Shown: positions 9,111-19,197, numbered from the stretch's first letter. The stretch: 64,000 nt of DNA from Lachnospiraceae bacterium (GCA_016280395.1 JAEEGQ010000142.1:1-64000), one strand, 5' to 3'. The notes: a model not told the origin generated them from the letters alone. Translations and numbers: made by a program.

Positions 9111-12100
9111 TCAAAGCGATATGAAAGACCTGTTTCTGAAGGAGTAGATCAGTTTTTCCTTTATCTTCAGTCCTCTTATGCGCCCGATAGCCCCGGCATA
9201 AATATCAAGCTGCCGTTCGTAGCGGTTCCTTAAGGCATCTTCGGGGGCGTTATCCGTCTTATAATCTATAAGGACTGCCCCGTCCTCTTCCACAAAATAT
9301 GCATCTATGACACCCTGGACAAGGCTTATGTCATCATCATCGCCGCCCTGTACCGTATCGCCTGTTGTAAACGGCTGTTCCCTGAAAAGCATCCCCTTTG
9401 AACGGGCTGTACACATCCGTGTATATACGGGGGATGATGTAAATTCCGCAATGTCGTTCAAGGAGACAAGCTTAGCGTCATCCTCCGGGATAAGCCCCTT
9501 CTTTACAGCATCTGACACAAAGTTCTCCACTTCCCCAAAGTCCATTGGCTTTTCAAAGGGCAGCAGTTCCATGATACGGTGCGTTGCGGTGCCGCGTCGT
9601 GCATAGTCTTTTGCGGTCTTTTTTCCTGCGGGGGCTTTTGCAGTCTTTTGGTCTGCGGGAACCTTTGCGGTCTTTTGTTCTGCGGAATCTTCGGTCAGCC
9701 ATCCGGCTTTAACACCTCTGTCATAATCATCTTCCGTGTCAAGGTCCGTTCTTTGAAGCTGCTCGTATTTAAGCTCTGAAACCGAACGCTTTACGGCTCT
9801 CCCGGTAAATTCCGCAAACGGATACATGAAGTCCGCGGCTTTCCTTAGGTTTTCGGCTTTCCCGGTGTCTGCGGATTCCCTTCCCGCGCGGCCGGACAGC
9901 ACATCCTTTGCAAAAGCAAGGGCTTCCTCTGTTTTTTCACTCTTTATGAGTGCGTTTATCGGTTTTCCGTGGCCGGGAACAATTGAAACATCCCATTCCA
10001 CAATGTTTCCTGTGGTCTTTGACCTTAAGGTGACCTTTTCGGATAAGGGCAAAAAGGTGTGGAACATGCCTTTTGCAGGCTCTTTATAGGCCTCGGAAAG
10101 CGCCTTTGCAAACTCGCGGAACCGCTCTGTTACGGCCGTTTCCCTAAATACCGCACCCTTTACGAAGTCAAAATAATTCTTCGAGGATAAAAGCTCCGAA
10201 TAGTCTATGATATCCGTTTCCGTGGCCTCAGGCAGAACCTTTGCAAGATCGTTTGCGGCTCCGAGGAGCACAAGCTTCTCTCTCGCCCTTGTAACGGCTA
10301 CATAAAGCACCCTCAGTTCCTCTGCGATAGTCTCGGTCTTTAAGAGCTCTGCAAGATAATTCCGTGACAGAGTTGCATCCTTTGTCCTCCGTTCATAATC
10401 CACATAGGGAAGGGCTGCCCCGAACACAGGGTGTATCACGAGCTTGCTCTTTATGTCTGAATCATTCATTTTTTTGAAGAGCTGCGGGATGATCACCACA
10501 GGGTATTCAAGACCCTTGCTGTGATGGATCGTCATGACGCTTACGGAGTCGCCGGTGTTTTCGTCGCTTGCTTCGCCAAAATCGACTTCCTTGTCCTCAC
10601 AGTTTTCAAGATATCCGACAAAGCTGTACAGCCCTGCATTTCCGGTCTTCTCAAACGTTACGGCCTGTTCCCTGAAGAATTCAAGGTTTGCCGCGCGCCT
10701 TGCCCCTTTGGGGAAGCCGAGCATCAGCCGGTAAAAGCCGGTAACGTCATATATCTCGTCCAACAACTCGGTAACAGGCAGTATCCCGGCACGCGTTTTA
10801 AGACAGCGGTATTTCCCGATGAACTGCCTTATGTGAGACGGCACTTTCTGCCCGTTTTCCATGGCATTGCATATATCATCATACAAAAAGCCCTTTTTTG
10901 AAACGAGCTCTCCAAGTTCTTCGTTTGTTGCTCCGACAAGAGGTGAAAGCAGCAGTGCGGCGAAGGGAATATCCTGTCTCGGATTGACCAGACATTTAAG
11001 AAAGTTAATTATAGTTTTAACTTCTCCTGTTCCAAAGAAGCCCTGCCCGACATTTGCATTTACAGGAATACCCTCGTCTGACAAAATTGTAGTATACTTG
11101 TCGATAACGTTCCTGGTCGACCTCAATAGAATCGCAATATCGGAATAGTGTGGTTTTTCAAGCTTTCCGTCATGCATTACTTTGAAGTCCGAATCGGGAG
11201 ACATGATCTTTTTGATGTATTCAGCTGTAGAATAAGCCTCCTGGTACGCAACGTCATTCTCGGCATTATCCTGTTCGTCCATCTTTACAAGTATTAATTC
11301 AGGATTAAACATTTCGTTTTCTACATCTGTGTAATCCATATTGCCTGTATAGAGGGCAGCTTCCTTGTCATACTCTATCCCGCCGAAGAATCTGTGCATG
11401 CACCATTCAAAGATGACATTTGAGCCGTCAAGTACCTGCTGTCTGCTCCGGAAATTCTTTCTCAGTATGATCTTGCGGTAAAGCCCGTCCTTACCGTAGG
11501 TATCGTACTTTTCCATGAAAAGCTCGGGCTTTGCCTCCCTGAAGCGATATATGCTCTGCTTTACATCACCCACCATAAAGATGTTCGGCTCGCCCTCAGG
11601 ATGCTCCGGTGTTATCCTGTTTTTGCGGGATATGGCGTTCAGGATGCTTTCCTGCAGGAGATTGCTGTCCTGGTATTCATCCACCACGATGTAGTCAAAG
11701 CGCTCACTGAGGCTCTTTGCGGCAACTGTAGGCTTAATATTCCCCGGATCGTCCGAAACAAGGATATACAGGGCCATATGCTCTATATCGCTGAAGGTAT
11801 ATACTCCCGCTTCTTTCTTTGCAGCCATGAGCCGTTCCATAAATTCCACGGTAAGCTCTGTCAGGACCTTGAGGTGCTCTGTCGTCCGTCTGCCGTACTC
11901 AACGATCTTGTCGAGAGGAAGCGGGAACAGGTGCTTTCCGGCATCAAGGAACTCTTTTTTGGCTGCATCCCTGTGTTTTTTGGCAAGATCCGAAAGTTCC
12001 GGATCTACGCCCTTTACCTTGCCCCTAAAGGCAGCAAAGGAGGCGCCTTCAAATATCCCAAGCATCCCTGTGTAGCTTTCTTCGCTTGAAAGCCGGGCAT

Positions 12101-12875
12101 ACATCCTTCTTTCGGTCTCAAGAAGATCAAGGGTGCAAGCCGGGCCGTCGGGCTCATTTGCGACCTCGATCGCTTTATCGACGGAAGCAAGCATTCCATG
12201 GGCCAGAAGATGCGCTTTTTTAACGATATCCTTTGCAAACTCTGCCGCATCAAGCTCCTCCGCGCTTTCGACGCGGTTCTTTTCAAGACATGTTTCGAGC
12301 CAGAAACGCGGGTAGGGATTGCTCTGGGAAGCCTCGTAAAGAGAAAGGATAAGAGGTTCAAGGTTGTCATCCTTTTTGCCGGAAGACCCGTAACACTCAG
12401 AAAATGCGATAAACCGCGGATCCGCTTCTGCGTATTTCTCCTCAAGCATCGCCTTAAGAATGTCACCCTGCATCTCGAGCATCTCGCTTTTGTCTGCAAT
12501 ACGGAAGGAAGGATCGAGATCGATCACATGGAAGAATTCCCGGACTATGGAGTTACAGAAGCTGTCGATCGTTGTGACGGCGGCATTGTTGATAAGGGTA
12601 GCCTGACGGCGCATGTGGGCATCATACGGGTTGTCGTTCACATACTCCGATATCTTGCGTCCTATCCGTTCCTTCATTTCCGCTGCCGCAGCGCGCGTAA
12701 ACGTGACAACCAGCAGCCTGTCGACATCAAAGCCGGCTTTTTCGTCCTTTAAGAGCTCGAGGATCCTCTCCGAAAGGACAGCGGTCTTTCCGGAGCCCGC
12801 AGCAGCCGCAACAAGCAGGTTTCCTGTTTTATGCTTTATAACTTCCGATTGTTCTTCTGTCCATTTTGTAGCCAT
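9111..12875 (-). CDS. addA: Helicase-exonuclease AddAB, subunit AddA
   Basis: 1254 aa; AAAGSGKTAVLSERI Walker A, VDEYQDSN, nuclease GVIDAYFVEEDGAVLIDYKTD. Confidence 0.95.
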   Translation of the reverse strand: MATKWTEEQSEVIKHKTGNLLVAAAAGSGKTAVLSERILELLKDEKAGFDVDRLLVVTFTRAAAAEMKERIGRKISEYVNDNPYDAHMRRQATLINNAAVTTIDSFCNSIVREFFHVIDLDPSFRIADKSEMLEMQGDILKAMLEEKYAEADPRFIAFSECYGSSGKKDDNLEPLILSLYEASQSNPYPRFWLETCLEKNRVESAEELDAAEFAKDIVKKAHLLAHGMLASVDKAIEVANEPDGPACTLDLLETERRMYARLSSEESYTGMLGIFEGASFAAFRGKVKGVDPELSDLAKKHRDAAKKEFLDAGKHLFPLPLDKIVEYGRRTTEHLKVLTELTVEFMERLMAAKKEAGVYTFSDIEHMALYILVSDDPGNIKPTVAAKSLSERFDYIVVDEYQDSNLLQESILNAISRKNRITPEHPEGEPNIFMVGDVKQSIYRFREAKPELFMEKYDTYGKDGLYRKIILRKNFRSRQQVLDGSNVIFEWCMHRFFGGIEYDKEAALYTGNMDYTDVENEMFNPELILVKMDEQDNAENDVAYQEAYSTAEYIKKIMSPDSDFKVMHDGKLEKPHYSDIAILLRSTRNVIDKYTTILSDEGIPVNANVGQGFFGTGEVKTIINFLKCLVNPRQDIPFAALLLSPLVGATNEELGELVSKKGFLYDDICNAMENGQKVPSHIRQFIGKYRCLKTRAGILPVTELLDEIYDVTGFYRLMLGFPKGARRAANLEFFREQAVTFEKTGNAGLYSFVGYLENCEDKEVDFGEASDENTGDSVSVMTIHHSKGLEYPVVIIPQLFKKMNDSDIKSKLVIHPVFGAALPYVDYERRTKDATLSRNYLAELLKTETIAEELRVLYVAVTRAREKLVLLGAANDLAKVLPEATETDIIDYSELLSSKNYFDFVKGAVFRETAVTERFREFAKALSEAYKEPAKGMFHTFLPLSEKVTLRSKTTGNIVEWDVSIVPGHGKPINALIKSEKTEEALAFAKDVLSGRAGRESADTGKAENLRKAADFMYPFAEFTGRAVKRSVSELKYEQLQRTDLDTEDDYDRGVKAGWLTEDSAEQKTAKVPADQKTAKAPAGKKTAKDYARRGTATHRIMELLPFEKPMDFGEVENFVSDAVKKGLIPEDDAKLVSLNDIAEFTSSPVYTRMCTARSKGMLFREQPFTTGDTVQGGDDDDISLVQGVIDAYFVEEDGAVLIDYKTDNAPEDALRNRYERQLDIYAGAIGRIRGLKIKEKLIYSFRNRSFISL

Positions 12876-12969
12876 TCTCAGTCCTCATTTACAGTTAATG
12901 CGGTTTTGTGTTTACGTTTCTGCGGTTCTGCGTGTTAGCATGTTGGCGGTTTTGCGGGATCGCCGGGGA

Positions 12970-15900
12970 TTACTCTTCGCCTTCGCCGTCTTCACCGTCA
13001 TCCGCGCCATCCGTATCGCCGTCGTTATAAGCCTTTCCTATCACTCTTTCGCGTTTTCCGGAAAGGCTCCCAAAGGCGCACACATCCTTGAAATCGCAGT
13101 ATCTGCAGACCGATGCTTTCCTGTATCTTGCAGGATTTGCCGAAGCCTCACCGCAGTTTATCGCATTTACGTATTCCTTCGACTTTTCAACAAGGAAGCC
13201 GGTTATCTCATCAAAACGCTCCTTGCTCCAGATCTTCGAATACCGGTCAAACTCGCCTTTCGCGGTAATGTTTACAGGGATCTTGTCCGTTTTATAGCCG
13301 GCTCTTAGCTCTGTTTTGGCGTCTTCATCAGGCTTAAAGCCTTCATCAAGGCGGATAAGCACCGCAGGATCCGCATTTACCCTGCCGTTCGGCGTAAGCT
13401 CTTTGTTTACCTTTGCTTCAGGGTCATCGCATTCATCGACTATCGGATCCTCCATGGTATAGTAGAAGACCGCACCGGGAACATATTCGCGGTCCGGGAA
13501 TCTCTCCTGCACCAGTGCCTTTGCGGCTGCCGCGTAAATGCCAAGCTGCAGCTGCAGCCCCGCCTCGATCTTTTCATCATCCACAACATGCGGGCTTGAC
13601 TTGTAATCCACTATCTTTACATAAATGCTTCCGTTGTCCTCACAGATATCGACGCGGTCAAAACGCCCGTAAAGCTTAAGATCGCCGTTGTTAACGGCAA
13701 AAGACTCCTCAAGCCACGCAGGTTCAAAACTTCCTCCTTCAAGCTGGTGGACCGTTGTAAGCATTGTCCTAAGGCATGTGTTCTTCACAAGGGCTGCGAT
13801 ATGCTCGCGGCGCTTTGAATCGTGCATCATGCCGTTTTCGTATTCGCTGAATTCCTCCGCTGCCGCATCCTCGACAAGCTGCCTGCAATCCTCCGCCGAA
13901 AGCGCCGAGAACTTCCTGTTTTCCTCAAGCACGCGCCTTCCGCATTTCTCGATTATGTTGTGGCACAGGTTTCCGATATCGTAGGTCTGGATCTTGTATT
14001 CCCTGCGCTTTGAAAGGTCAAGACCGTATTTGAGGAAATGGGCAAGATTGCAGCCCGCAAAGTCCTCAAGTCTCGAAACGCTTGCAAAGAAGTCGCCGTA
14101 GAGCCGCTTTGCGGTCTCTTCTTCTATCTTCTGCTCCTTTGACTTGTAGAAAACAGATGCAATGATCTGCTCGTATTCCTGTTTTGTGAGGCGGACCGCG
14201 CCTGAAAGCATCGCTGCTTTTGCCTTAAGCCCCTCGCTCCATGCGCCGCCCTCGAGCATATCGGCTTTAAGATCCCTTAATGTTTCAAGCAGCGCTGTCC
14301 TTCCGTTATCCGAAAGAAGCCTGTATTCCGGTTTTTCGACATGTGATGCCGGAATAACCTCAAACCCTTTGTACATACGCTTGAACATTGAAACAAGGTA
14401 CGAGGGCGAAAGCTTTGAATCCGTGGCATCATTTTCCGCGTAGCTTATGTAGATGCTCTCCGCGGGTTTTGTCAGGTTCTGGTAAAGGTAAAACTCCTCC
14501 GTATAGGCCTTTTCCCGCAGTGTGGGAGAAAGCTCAAAACCGTTTTCCAAAAAGAAAGTCCTGTCGGAATCAGAAATTATCCCGCTGCCCGATGCAGCCT
14601 GCGGGATAACGCCCTCGTTCACGCCTATAAAGAAAAGTCTCTTTATCCGGCCGATACGGCTTCGCTCTACGTCACCGACAAGCATGCAGTCCATGCTCTG
14701 CGGCAGTATCCCCACCTTTGTCTCGATAAACCCGAGCTCGAGAAGCTCGACAAAATCCTTTAAGGGCATGATCTCATCTCCGATAAGCCCCTGCATACGC
14801 TCAAAGATCTCTTCTATGTGCGCAAGGATCTGGGTGTATTCGGACACAAGAGATGCATTCCCCGGCTCCCCTGCGAGCATCTCACAGAGCTTCCCTAACC
14901 GTTCCTCTATATCCTCCGATGCAAGGAATCCCCTTAAAGCCTCGATCTTTGCAGACACAGTAGTACCGGCTTCAAGGATATCCGCAAAGGGCAGTACGCG
15001 CGCGATCACGGCTTCCCTCGTCCTGTTTATCTCCGGAATGACGGGCGGATGTCCCTTTCTCCAGGTCCGCTTCCACTCGCTCTTCCATGTGCTTTTCCCG
15101 TGGATACCCATCGCAACAACGTAATTTTCAAGTTCATCCGTCTCTTTTTCGTCTGTTTCGAACAGTGTGCAGCGGAGCAGCCGGAACACAGCCTTGGCGC
15201 TGTATCCGTAAAGCGGGATATATGTAAGCGCGCGAAGCAGCTCTACTACGGGGTTTGACATGATGCCGCGTCTGAAATCCAGGAATGCCGGGATACCGGC
15301 TTTTTCGAGTTCTCTTGAAAGAATTGGCGCATAATCGTCAAAAGCGCCTGTGATGACCGCAAGATCGCGGTAGCGGAGCCCTTCATGTATCGCGGCGTTG
15401 ATCTCGCACACAAGAGCCCTGACCTCTGCAACGGGATTCTTTGCGGAGCGCAGGGTTATCGGGCATGGGAGGGTATTTGCGTCTGCACCTGTGTTAGCAC
15501 CTGCACTTACACCCGTTTCACCCGGTTTTACGTCAGTATCGGCTGCATTCCCACAGGCATTGACTGCCTTTGCGGCTCTGTGATCTGCTTTGTTCCTCGA
15601 GTTTGCAAAAAGCCTGCTCTCAAGGTCTGCCATGGCAGGGCTTGACGCAAAACGAGGCAGGGGGCTGCCTGCTTTAGAGCGTATCGCCGGATTTCCTTCT
15701 TTACAGCTGTTTTCCGGAAGTACCACCGGCACCCCCTCTTCGCAGCCGGCCTCCGCCGCAAGCTTTCTTATCTGCTCCATTGTCTTGAAGCTTAAGTAAA
15801 AAAGGTCGTGTTTATCAAGGATCCTGCCTGCTTCCTGAGGGTCCATGGTTATAGTGATATATACATTTTCGCAGGTTGACAGAAGCGCCGAGAGCAGCCT

Positions 15901-16545
15901 GAACTGTGAGGGCGTAAAACCTGTGTAACCGTCGAGGGCTATCGTTGAGGTCTTTAGCAGCGTCGACTCGTAAACTGCGTCGGCAAGGAGGTCGTAGATC
16001 TCCTCGGGCGCGATGAAACGGTCCTCTATATACTCCTTAAAACCGTCATAGCAGACGGCTATATCATGCATTTTCTTAGAAAGGAGCTCTTTTGCCCCGC
16101 CGGACTTTTTTAACAGTTCCTGCATTCCCGCAAGGCGCTTCCTGTCTATGCCGTACTGCATAAGTTCGGAAATCACGGATTTCATCTCTATGCAGAAGCC
16201 CCTTCTTGACGCGTTTGCGGCAAAATACCCGAGTTCTCCGGCACGCTCTTTAAGGACACGCTTTACCACAAGCGTCTTCCCCGCATCATCAAGAGCCACA
16301 TGCGGATTTTTGCCTGTTTCCGCAAATATCTTGTGCGCAAGACGCATAAAACTAAGAGCATCAATATTCATGATGCCCTTACAGGGATGTATTTTTACAA
16401 GTGATTTCTGTGCTTCGAGACTCGCCTGTTCAGGCACAAGGACGAAGAACTGCTTCTCCGGCTCCTTTATTGAAGCATTGATGATCTGCTGATAGACATA
16501 GTGCGTTTTACCGGCACCGCTCGCCCCAATGACAAAATGAAACAT
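12970..16545 (-). CDS. addB: Helicase-exonuclease AddAB, subunit AddB
   Basis: MFHFVIGASGAGKTHYVYQQI start; Cys residues CRYCDFKDVCAF at the C-terminus typical of the AddB Fe-S nuclease; ATG 16545 preceded by GGAG. Confidence 0.93.
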   Translation of the reverse strand: MFHFVIGASGAGKTHYVYQQIINASIKEPEKQFFVLVPEQASLEAQKSLVKIHPCKGIMNIDALSFMRLAHKIFAETGKNPHVALDDAGKTLVVKRVLKERAGELGYFAANASRRGFCIEMKSVISELMQYGIDRKRLAGMQELLKKSGGAKELLSKKMHDIAVCYDGFKEYIEDRFIAPEEIYDLLADAVYESTLLKTSTIALDGYTGFTPSQFRLLSALLSTCENVYITITMDPQEAGRILDKHDLFYLSFKTMEQIRKLAAEAGCEEGVPVVLPENSCKEGNPAIRSKAGSPLPRFASSPAMADLESRLFANSRNKADHRAAKAVNACGNAADTDVKPGETGVSAGANTGADANTLPCPITLRSAKNPVAEVRALVCEINAAIHEGLRYRDLAVITGAFDDYAPILSRELEKAGIPAFLDFRRGIMSNPVVELLRALTYIPLYGYSAKAVFRLLRCTLFETDEKETDELENYVVAMGIHGKSTWKSEWKRTWRKGHPPVIPEINRTREAVIARVLPFADILEAGTTVSAKIEALRGFLASEDIEERLGKLCEMLAGEPGNASLVSEYTQILAHIEEIFERMQGLIGDEIMPLKDFVELLELGFIETKVGILPQSMDCMLVGDVERSRIGRIKRLFFIGVNEGVIPQAASGSGIISDSDRTFFLENGFELSPTLREKAYTEEFYLYQNLTKPAESIYISYAENDATDSKLSPSYLVSMFKRMYKGFEVIPASHVEKPEYRLLSDNGRTALLETLRDLKADMLEGGAWSEGLKAKAAMLSGAVRLTKQEYEQIIASVFYKSKEQKIEEETAKRLYGDFFASVSRLEDFAGCNLAHFLKYGLDLSKRREYKIQTYDIGNLCHNIIEKCGRRVLEENRKFSALSAEDCRQLVEDAAAEEFSEYENGMMHDSKRREHIAALVKNTCLRTMLTTVHQLEGGSFEPAWLEESFAVNNGDLKLYGRFDRVDICEDNGSIYVKIVDYKSSPHVVDDEKIEAGLQLQLGIYAAAAKALVQERFPDREYVPGAVFYYTMEDPIVDECDDPEAKVNKELTPNGRVNADPAVLIRLDEGFKPDEDAKTELRAGYKTDKIPVNITAKGEFDRYSKIWSKERFDEITGFLVEKSKEYVNAINCGEASANPARYRKASVCRYCDFKDVCAFGSLSGKRERVIGKAYNDGDTDGADDGEDGEGEE

Positions 16546-16559
16546 AGTCTTCTCCGTGC

Positions 16560-16769
16560 AGGGCCCGGCAGACCGGCGCCCAAAAGGGTATAGAAAAATC
16601 CCAAAGTGCCGTTCCCCGTACTTTGACTCCCAGCAAAAAAGCCAGGTGGGCGACCTCATGTACGCTTCCGAAGTCCCCTCGATGGAGGCTTGTCTTCCAC
16701 GGACAAATTTGGAATCCCATATAATCGTTGTAGGTTCAAAATAACGGAGTTCTCGCACACCCCAGGACT
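16560..16769 (-). ncRNA. ssrS: Candidate 6S RNA (SsrS), transcribed from the sigma-A promoter at 16776-16803, upstream of addB
   Basis: Minus-strand RNA begins AGUCCUGGGGUGUGCGAGAACUCCGUUAUUUUGAACCUACAACGAUUAUAUGGGAUUCCAAA; resembles the conserved 6S 5' strand (E. coli CUGAGAUGUUCGCAAGC...CCGAUAUUUCAUACCACAAGAAU, from memory). Rod-like pairing possible: UUCCAAA-GU-CCGU / ACGG-C-AC-UUUGGGA and terminal GUCCUGG / CCGGGCC. Confidence 0.6.
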
Positions 16770-16775
16770 GATTAT

Positions 16776-16803
16776 ATTATACCACATTATGAGAATTTTT
16801 CAA
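16776..16803 (-). promoter_or_regulatory. Sigma-A promoter for the putative 6S RNA / addB
   Basis: Minus strand TTGAAA-N16-TATAAT (TTGAAAAATTCTCATAATGTGGTATAAT). Confidence 0.7.
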
Positions 16804-16859
16804 TAAATTGAGGCCTTTTTATCAAACAATTTTCCGGCTGTAATTTCCGGCCGGCTGCA

Positions 16860-17177
16860 TCAGGTTCCGCCTTCGCCGCCTTCGTTCTCTCCGCCTTCGC
16901 CGTTTGTTTCACCGGGGACTTCGATCTCGAGTATCATACCGGGCATTGTCTCGTCATTCTTGCTGCCTGCAAGCCTTACATATACGAACAGGCCCGGGGC
17001 TGCATCCTGTTTTTCCTTGCTGAAGAAGTATTCATACTTTTTCCAGCCTTCGGGAACAGTCAGCTTCATAACATCACGCTCTTTTGCGTCTTTAGCCATA
17101 GAGACGCCTACATCTTCCGTTAAAAGCTCAGCAGGAGCGTCAAACACGATCTTTGCCGCATAAGAAGCATATTTCAA
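16860..17177 (-). pseudogene. 3' remnant of a third paralog of the secreted protein family at 19198-22604
   Basis: Starts at TTG inside the motif KYASY that aligns to SATxKKYAS(W/Y) in both paralogs; shares LFVYVRLAGSKN...MPGMILEIEV and a low-complexity acidic tail; no signal peptide and no ATG. Confidence 0.5.
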
Positions 17178-17338
17178 GTCCGGAATATATCCGATTTTGT
17201 ATCTTTTTTGTCCGCAGGATCGATTTGAGACAATTCTTTAACGATTCACACATTTATCATTTAAAACAACCGGCCCTTGTGGTATTCTCTAATCACAAAC
17301 AAACAAGCCCGCGAGGGCTCACAGACAATGGAGGGTTT

Positions 17339-18841
17339 ATGAGAACAAACATGTTACTGACTTCCGGCGGCGGCGACCTTACAATGCTGCTCGTCATCGG
17401 CGTCATCGTACTTGTGGTGCTTTTGATCGTCATCCTTGCAACAGGTTACGTAAAAGCATCGACCGATGAGGCTTTCATCATCACAGGTCTTCACAAAGAG
17501 CCAAGATATCTTATCGGCCGTGCAGGCGTTAAGATACCTTTCTTTGAAAAGAAGGATGTCTTGAAGCTCCAGCTTATCCCCATCGATGTAAAGACCAGCT
17601 CGGCAGTGCCGACGGCCGATTACATCAACATCAATGTGGACGCGACCGTAAACGTTCAGATCGGTCACACGCCCGAGCTTTTGAAGAAGGGCGCAAGAAA
17701 CTTCCTTAACAAGAAGCCCGAATACATCGCAGCCGTAGCGCGCGAAGTCCTTGAAGGTAACGTTCGTGAGATCGTCGGCAAGATGCACCTTGAAGAGATG
17801 GTCTCCGACCGTCAGAAGTTCGCGAACCTCGTCAAAGAGAACGCAGATCCGGACCTTGAGGCAATGGGCCTTGTGATCACAAGCTTCAACGTACAGAACT
17901 TTATGGACGATCAGTCCGTTATCGACAACCTCGGTGTTGACAATGTTGTAAGGATCCAGAAATCCGCAGCCATCTCCCGTGCAGAGTCCGAGAGAGATAT
18001 AAAGGTTGCACAGGCGCGTGCCGACAAAGAGGCAAATGATGCGCAGGTTGAGTCGCAGACAGCTATCGCGATGCGCCAGACCGAGCTTTCCATCAGGCAG
18101 TCCGAACTTAAGTTAAAGGCCGACACCAAGCAGGCAGAGGCAGACGCAGCTTACCAGATCCAGCAGGAAGAGCAGCGTAAGACGATCGAAGTAACACGTA
18201 CCAACGCCGATATCGCGCGTCAGGAACGTGAAGTAGAGCTGAAGCAGAAACAGGCTGATGTTGCAGAGCAGGCTCTTAACGCAGAGATCCGCAAGAAAGC
18301 GGACGCAGAGAAATATCGTCGTCAGCAGGAAGCAGATGCAGCGCTCATCGAGCGTCAGCGTGAAGCAGAAGCTAAGAAGTACGAGGCAGAGCGCGAAGCA
18401 GAAGCCAAGAAGGCTCAGGCAGACGCAGACATGTACCGCAAGCAGAAAGAGGCTGAAGGTATCGCAGCTGTGGGCCGTGCAGAGGCTGAAGCTATCCAGG
18501 CAAAGGGTCTTGCGGAAGCAGAGGCAATGGAGAAGAAGGCGCAGGCTTACGCTAAGTACAACAATGCAGCCGTAACGGAGATGATCATCAAAGAGCTTCC
18601 CAATATCGCACGCGAAGTTGCAGCTCCCATCGCTTCCATCGACAAGATCACCGTTATCGACGGCGGCGGCGCAGAGTCCGGCGTTGGCAGCGTAGGCGGT
18701 TACACACCGGCTGTTATGGCAAAGGTTTTTGAATCTGTTAAGGAGACCACCGGTTTCGATCTGACAGAGATCATGAAGGGCTATACGTATGATGCAAAGG
18801 TTAACCACAACATCAACGTGACAGGCCTCGATAACAAGTAA
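17339..18841 (+). CDS. SPFH/Band-7 domain protein, flotillin family
   Basis: N-terminal TM then ATGYVKASTDEAFIITGLHKEPRYLIGRAGVKIPFFEK; long coiled coil EAEAKKYEAEREAEAKK; ATG 17339 with GGAGG spacing (listed ORF start 17153 too early). Confidence 0.92.
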   Translation: MRTNMLLTSGGGDLTMLLVIGVIVLVVLLIVILATGYVKASTDEAFIITGLHKEPRYLIGRAGVKIPFFEKKDVLKLQLIPIDVKTSSAVPTADYININVDATVNVQIGHTPELLKKGARNFLNKKPEYIAAVAREVLEGNVREIVGKMHLEEMVSDRQKFANLVKENADPDLEAMGLVITSFNVQNFMDDQSVIDNLGVDNVVRIQKSAAISRAESERDIKVAQARADKEANDAQVESQTAIAMRQTELSIRQSELKLKADTKQAEADAAYQIQQEEQRKTIEVTRTNADIARQEREVELKQKQADVAEQALNAEIRKKADAEKYRRQQEADAALIERQREAEAKKYEAEREAEAKKAQADADMYRKQKEAEGIAAVGRAEAEAIQAKGLAEAEAMEKKAQAYAKYNNAAVTEMIIKELPNIAREVAAPIASIDKITVIDGGGAESGVGSVGGYTPAVMAKVFESVKETTGFDLTEIMKGYTYDAKVNHNINVTGLDNK

Positions 18842-18845
18842 TCCA

Positions 18846-18886
18846 AAAAAATGAGTCAGTGGGTCGTTTCCCGCTGACTCATTTTT
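18846..18886 (+). terminator. Rho-independent terminator of flotillin gene built from the TGAGTCA/TGACTCA palindrome
   Basis: AAAAATGAGTCAGTGGG-tcgttt-CCCGCTGACTCATTTTT immediately after the stop codon. Confidence 0.85.
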
Positions 18887-18902
18887 CAGTCTGTTCACCT
18901 CG

Positions 18903-19096
18903 TCTGCCGGCGAAATGCCCCGCCGCACGGCCACGAGCGAGGCTTTCGTAGGGAGTCGCAAGTTCGCCGCGGATGCGACCCGCGTTCCGCGCAGCGGACG
19001 AGGACTATGCTCCGAGAGCGCGGGAGCAGGAGCAAAAAGGCGACCTGCGACGAGTAGAAAACGAGCCGTAGTGCAAGGCAGCATTTCGCCGGCAGA
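18903..19096. repeat. Large intergenic palindromic element A (194 bp, 16-bp perfect terminal inverted repeats)
   Basis: TCTGCCGGCGAAATGC (18903-18918) and GCATTTCGCCGGCAGA (19081-19096); GC-rich structured interior. Confidence 0.75.
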
Positions 19097-19116
19097 AGGA
19101 GAACGATATCCCAAAG

Positions 19117-19147
19117 TGAGTCACCGGGAAACTACCACGCTGATTCA
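19117..19147. repeat. Degenerate copy of the TGAGTCA/TGACTCA dispersed palindrome
   Basis: TGAGTCACCGGGAAACTACCACGCTGATTCA. Confidence 0.6.
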
Positions 19148-19197
19148 AAAAAAAAACTGCAGGAGCGCTTCCTGCAGTTTTCTCATTATATCCGGTA

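Noticed and set aside
9605-9700. Repeat-driven frameshift in addA
   Set aside because: The repeated segment keeps frame and the nuclease domain follows intact.
17153-17338. 62-residue N-terminal extension of flotillin in the ORF track
   Set aside because: ATG at 17339 has a proper Shine-Dalgarno and is followed directly by the TM segment; the extension covers the likely promoter region.
18113-19114. 333-aa minus-strand ORF opposite flotillin
   Set aside because: Cys/Leu-rich translation from the antisense of the repetitive coiled-coil region and element A; not a credible protein.
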